The notes beneath the pieces are model-generated. The model was not told where the DNA came from. It ran no database searches and saw nothing but the letters and a program-made list of their open reading frames with translations. Below are positions 61,649 through 64,000 of a DNA stretch of 64,000 bases, piece by piece; positions within the stretch are counted from its first letter, which is position 1; each line of letters begins with the position of its first letter. This stretch comes from Candidatus Krumholzibacteriota bacterium (GTDB taxonomy: Bacteria; Krumholzibacteriota; Krumholzibacteriia; Krumholzibacteriales; Krumholzibacteriaceae), in contig JAFGCX010000025.1 in the NCBI GenBank assembly GCA_016932415.1, positions 4,175-68,174 on the forward strand. Direction: 5' to 3'. Position numbers and translations under genes: made by a program.

Positions 61649-61778
61649 TGAAGATCCTCAGACTTGTCTTACAATGCTCTTCAGTTGCTTACGGCGCCAG
61701 CGTACCAGGCACTCTGCTACGGGCGTGACAGGCCGGGGCCCTAAGCTGTAAACAATGATGAAGACGCCACTCCATATA

Positions 61779-62816
61779 TTAATTCGAAGATATCCACTCG
61801 TTTACGGTTTCGAACACTTCTTTTTTACGAGATTCATATTTCTCCTCACCGTTTTCCACCACCTTCTCATGGAGCCAATGCTCGCATCCGGGGAGGACGT
61901 GATAGGTCAAATTTGTTTTTCCCAATCTCAGAAACTCCAGCATAACATAATCAGAATGCAGAACAGGGACATTTCGGTCCGCCGATGCGCTGACATAGAG
62001 AATAGGTATCTCCAGGTTTACCAGATATTCCAGAGCGGCATCTGAACAGAAGCTGGCCCAACGACGATAGGGATGCCCATACCAGGATTTCTCCGTGCTC
62101 GTTGGATCGGCATATATCTTCCTATATATGTTGAACAGGCTATCTACAGCCGCCTGAGCTTCCCTGTGTGTAATTGTTCCTGCCATTGCTTCGATCCTGT
62201 TATTAATAATGCTGGAATAGAACTCATTGAGCCCTCCGCTAATAACGCAGGCAAGATGTGTAATTCTTGGATTCTTTGCGGCCAGACGGGACGCGATACC
62301 GCCTCCCTCGGAGGCCCCAAGGGTTATCACCTTATTTCCGGAAACAGACAGCAGGTTGCACAGTGAATCTATGACGACTGAACTCGCGTCGATTTGCCAT
62401 TCCATCCCGCATTTGCTGATGTATTCCTCGCTCGGTTGATAATTTTCAAGTATCTCCAGAGGATTAAGTTCTTCGACTGTGACCGTATCACAAAATGGAG
62501 TTCCAGGCCTTCCCACACAAGCAACATGATATTCGTCGGAAAAACTGGTTATCCAGTCAGGTGGCATCGTGCCAATCTGCGTAGATTCTTCTCCGCATCG
62601 CGCTACTATCATAGTGGGTAATCCTCCACAACCGATTACCATGAACAACAGAGGTTTGTTCTCTTTTATTCCCTTCTCGGTGACATAGAAATATATATCA
62701 CCGAGTCTTTCATTCTCCATATGAAACTGTTTGAGTCCCCAATCCTCAGGATTAACTCCCTGAGCGATAACGTTTTGTGACAAGAAAAGAACAAAAATAA
62801 AAAGAAGTGTTCTCAA
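61779..62816 (-). CDS. Secreted alpha/beta hydrolase
   Basis: 345 residues. A signal peptide (LLFIFVLFLSQNVIA) precedes the hydrolase fold: VIGCGGLPT near the oxyanion hole, nucleophile elbow TLGASEGGGIAS (Ser), SASADRNVPVLHSD (Asp) and GCEHWLHE (His). It starts at TTG with GGAGG seven bases upstream. It is exported and probably an esterase or acylhydrolase; the substrate is unknown. Confidence 0.8.
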   Translation of the reverse strand: MRTLLFIFVLFLSQNVIAQGVNPEDWGLKQFHMENERLGDIYFYVTEKGIKENKPLLFMVIGCGGLPTMIVARCGEESTQIGTMPPDWITSFSDEYHVACVGRPGTPFCDTVTVEELNPLEILENYQPSEEYISKCGMEWQIDASSVVIDSLCNLLSVSGNKVITLGASEGGGIASRLAAKNPRITHLACVISGGLNEFYSSIINNRIEAMAGTITHREAQAAVDSLFNIYRKIYADPTSTEKSWYGHPYRRWASFCSDAALEYLVNLEIPILYVSASADRNVPVLHSDYVMLEFLRLGKTNLTYHVLPGCEHWLHEKVVENGEEKYESRKKEVFETVNEWISSN

Positions 62817-62959
62817 TTATTTACCTCCTCTAAAATGCTGACAGTCAATTTGCTTTTCGACCCCAATTCCGCCCGACGGCGCCTCACACATATTGGGACA
62901 ATGCATTAGAGGAAAATGTTTCATAAATTCGTTTGACCAAGACCGGCCGTCCACACAAT

Positions 62960-64000
<1,041 letters not shown>

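Noticed and set aside
60922-61778. Possible integron-like cassettes in the 60-64 kb region
   Set aside because: Gene spacing and small exported proteins suggested cassettes, but no convincing attC core sites (GTTRRRY/RYYYAAC pairs) or integrase were found.

Overview
The window reads as chromosomal DNA of a Gram-negative, heme- and selenium-using environmental bacterium. Outer-membrane efflux and porin genes, many lipoproteins, c-type cytochromes, a DUF3078 barrel, large PAS/Cache histidine kinases and secreted peptidases fit the FCB superphylum; a Krumholzibacteriota- or Latescibacterota-like lineage is my guess and was not tested. I saw no rRNA, tRNA, transposase or CRISPR array.

Layout. 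1-671: 5' part of an unrecognised secreted protein (minus). 984-9785: plus-strand metal-efflux operon of an Rrf2 regulator, a 37-cysteine repeat protein, a TolC/CusC channel, a double-YHS protein, a CusB adaptor and an enlarged CusA pump. Its promoter carries a perfect 9-bp palindrome over the -10 box. 9836-12360: thioredoxin-fold YyaL-type protein plus a second Rrf2 regulator, behind a promoter overlapped by an IscR-like palindrome. 12420-14630 (minus): rubrerythrin-like protein, ferritin-like/PP2C fusion, second ferritin-like protein and a 52-residue rubredoxin. 14888-18219: two secreted peptidases (M28, C69). 18446-20221: ICMT-like methyltransferase fused to HEAT repeats. 20439-23851: HTH/substrate-binding regulator, c-type cytochrome with a sulfite-oxidase-like domain, porin. 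24503-27321 (minus): rsgA, DUF3078, MscS.

28392-32487 (minus) is a redox island: a peroxiredoxin whose peroxidatic residue is encoded by in-frame UGA (selenocysteine), an alternative-oxidase-like protein, WrbA, a ZIP transporter and a secreted MsrB-MsrA fusion. 32567-35176 (minus) encodes a porin with one heme motif and a five-heme cytochrome, behind a promoter holding a Fur-box-like sequence. 35392-51633 is a minus-strand run of an amidase, a DUF5329/Ntn-hydrolase fusion, a histidine-kinase/response-regulator cluster, an alpha/beta hydrolase, membrane proteins, a lipocalin, DUF169, DUF1287 and a cysteine synthase. 51790-54597 is a Cache-PAS hybrid kinase and 55713-57980 a DPP4-like peptidase.

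58018-64000 looks more accessory: visibly AT-richer, with a serpin, small lipoproteins, SnoaL and hydrolase genes, and a protein that keeps every metal-site residue of subclass B2 (CphA-type) metallo-beta-lactamases.

The recurring theme is metal and oxidant handling under Fe-S-type (Rrf2) and Fur-like control. The strongest candidates for something undescribed are the Rrf2/Cys-repeat/Cus operon, the ferritin-like/PP2C fusion cluster, the selenoprotein peroxiredoxin and the B2-like metallo-beta-lactamase.
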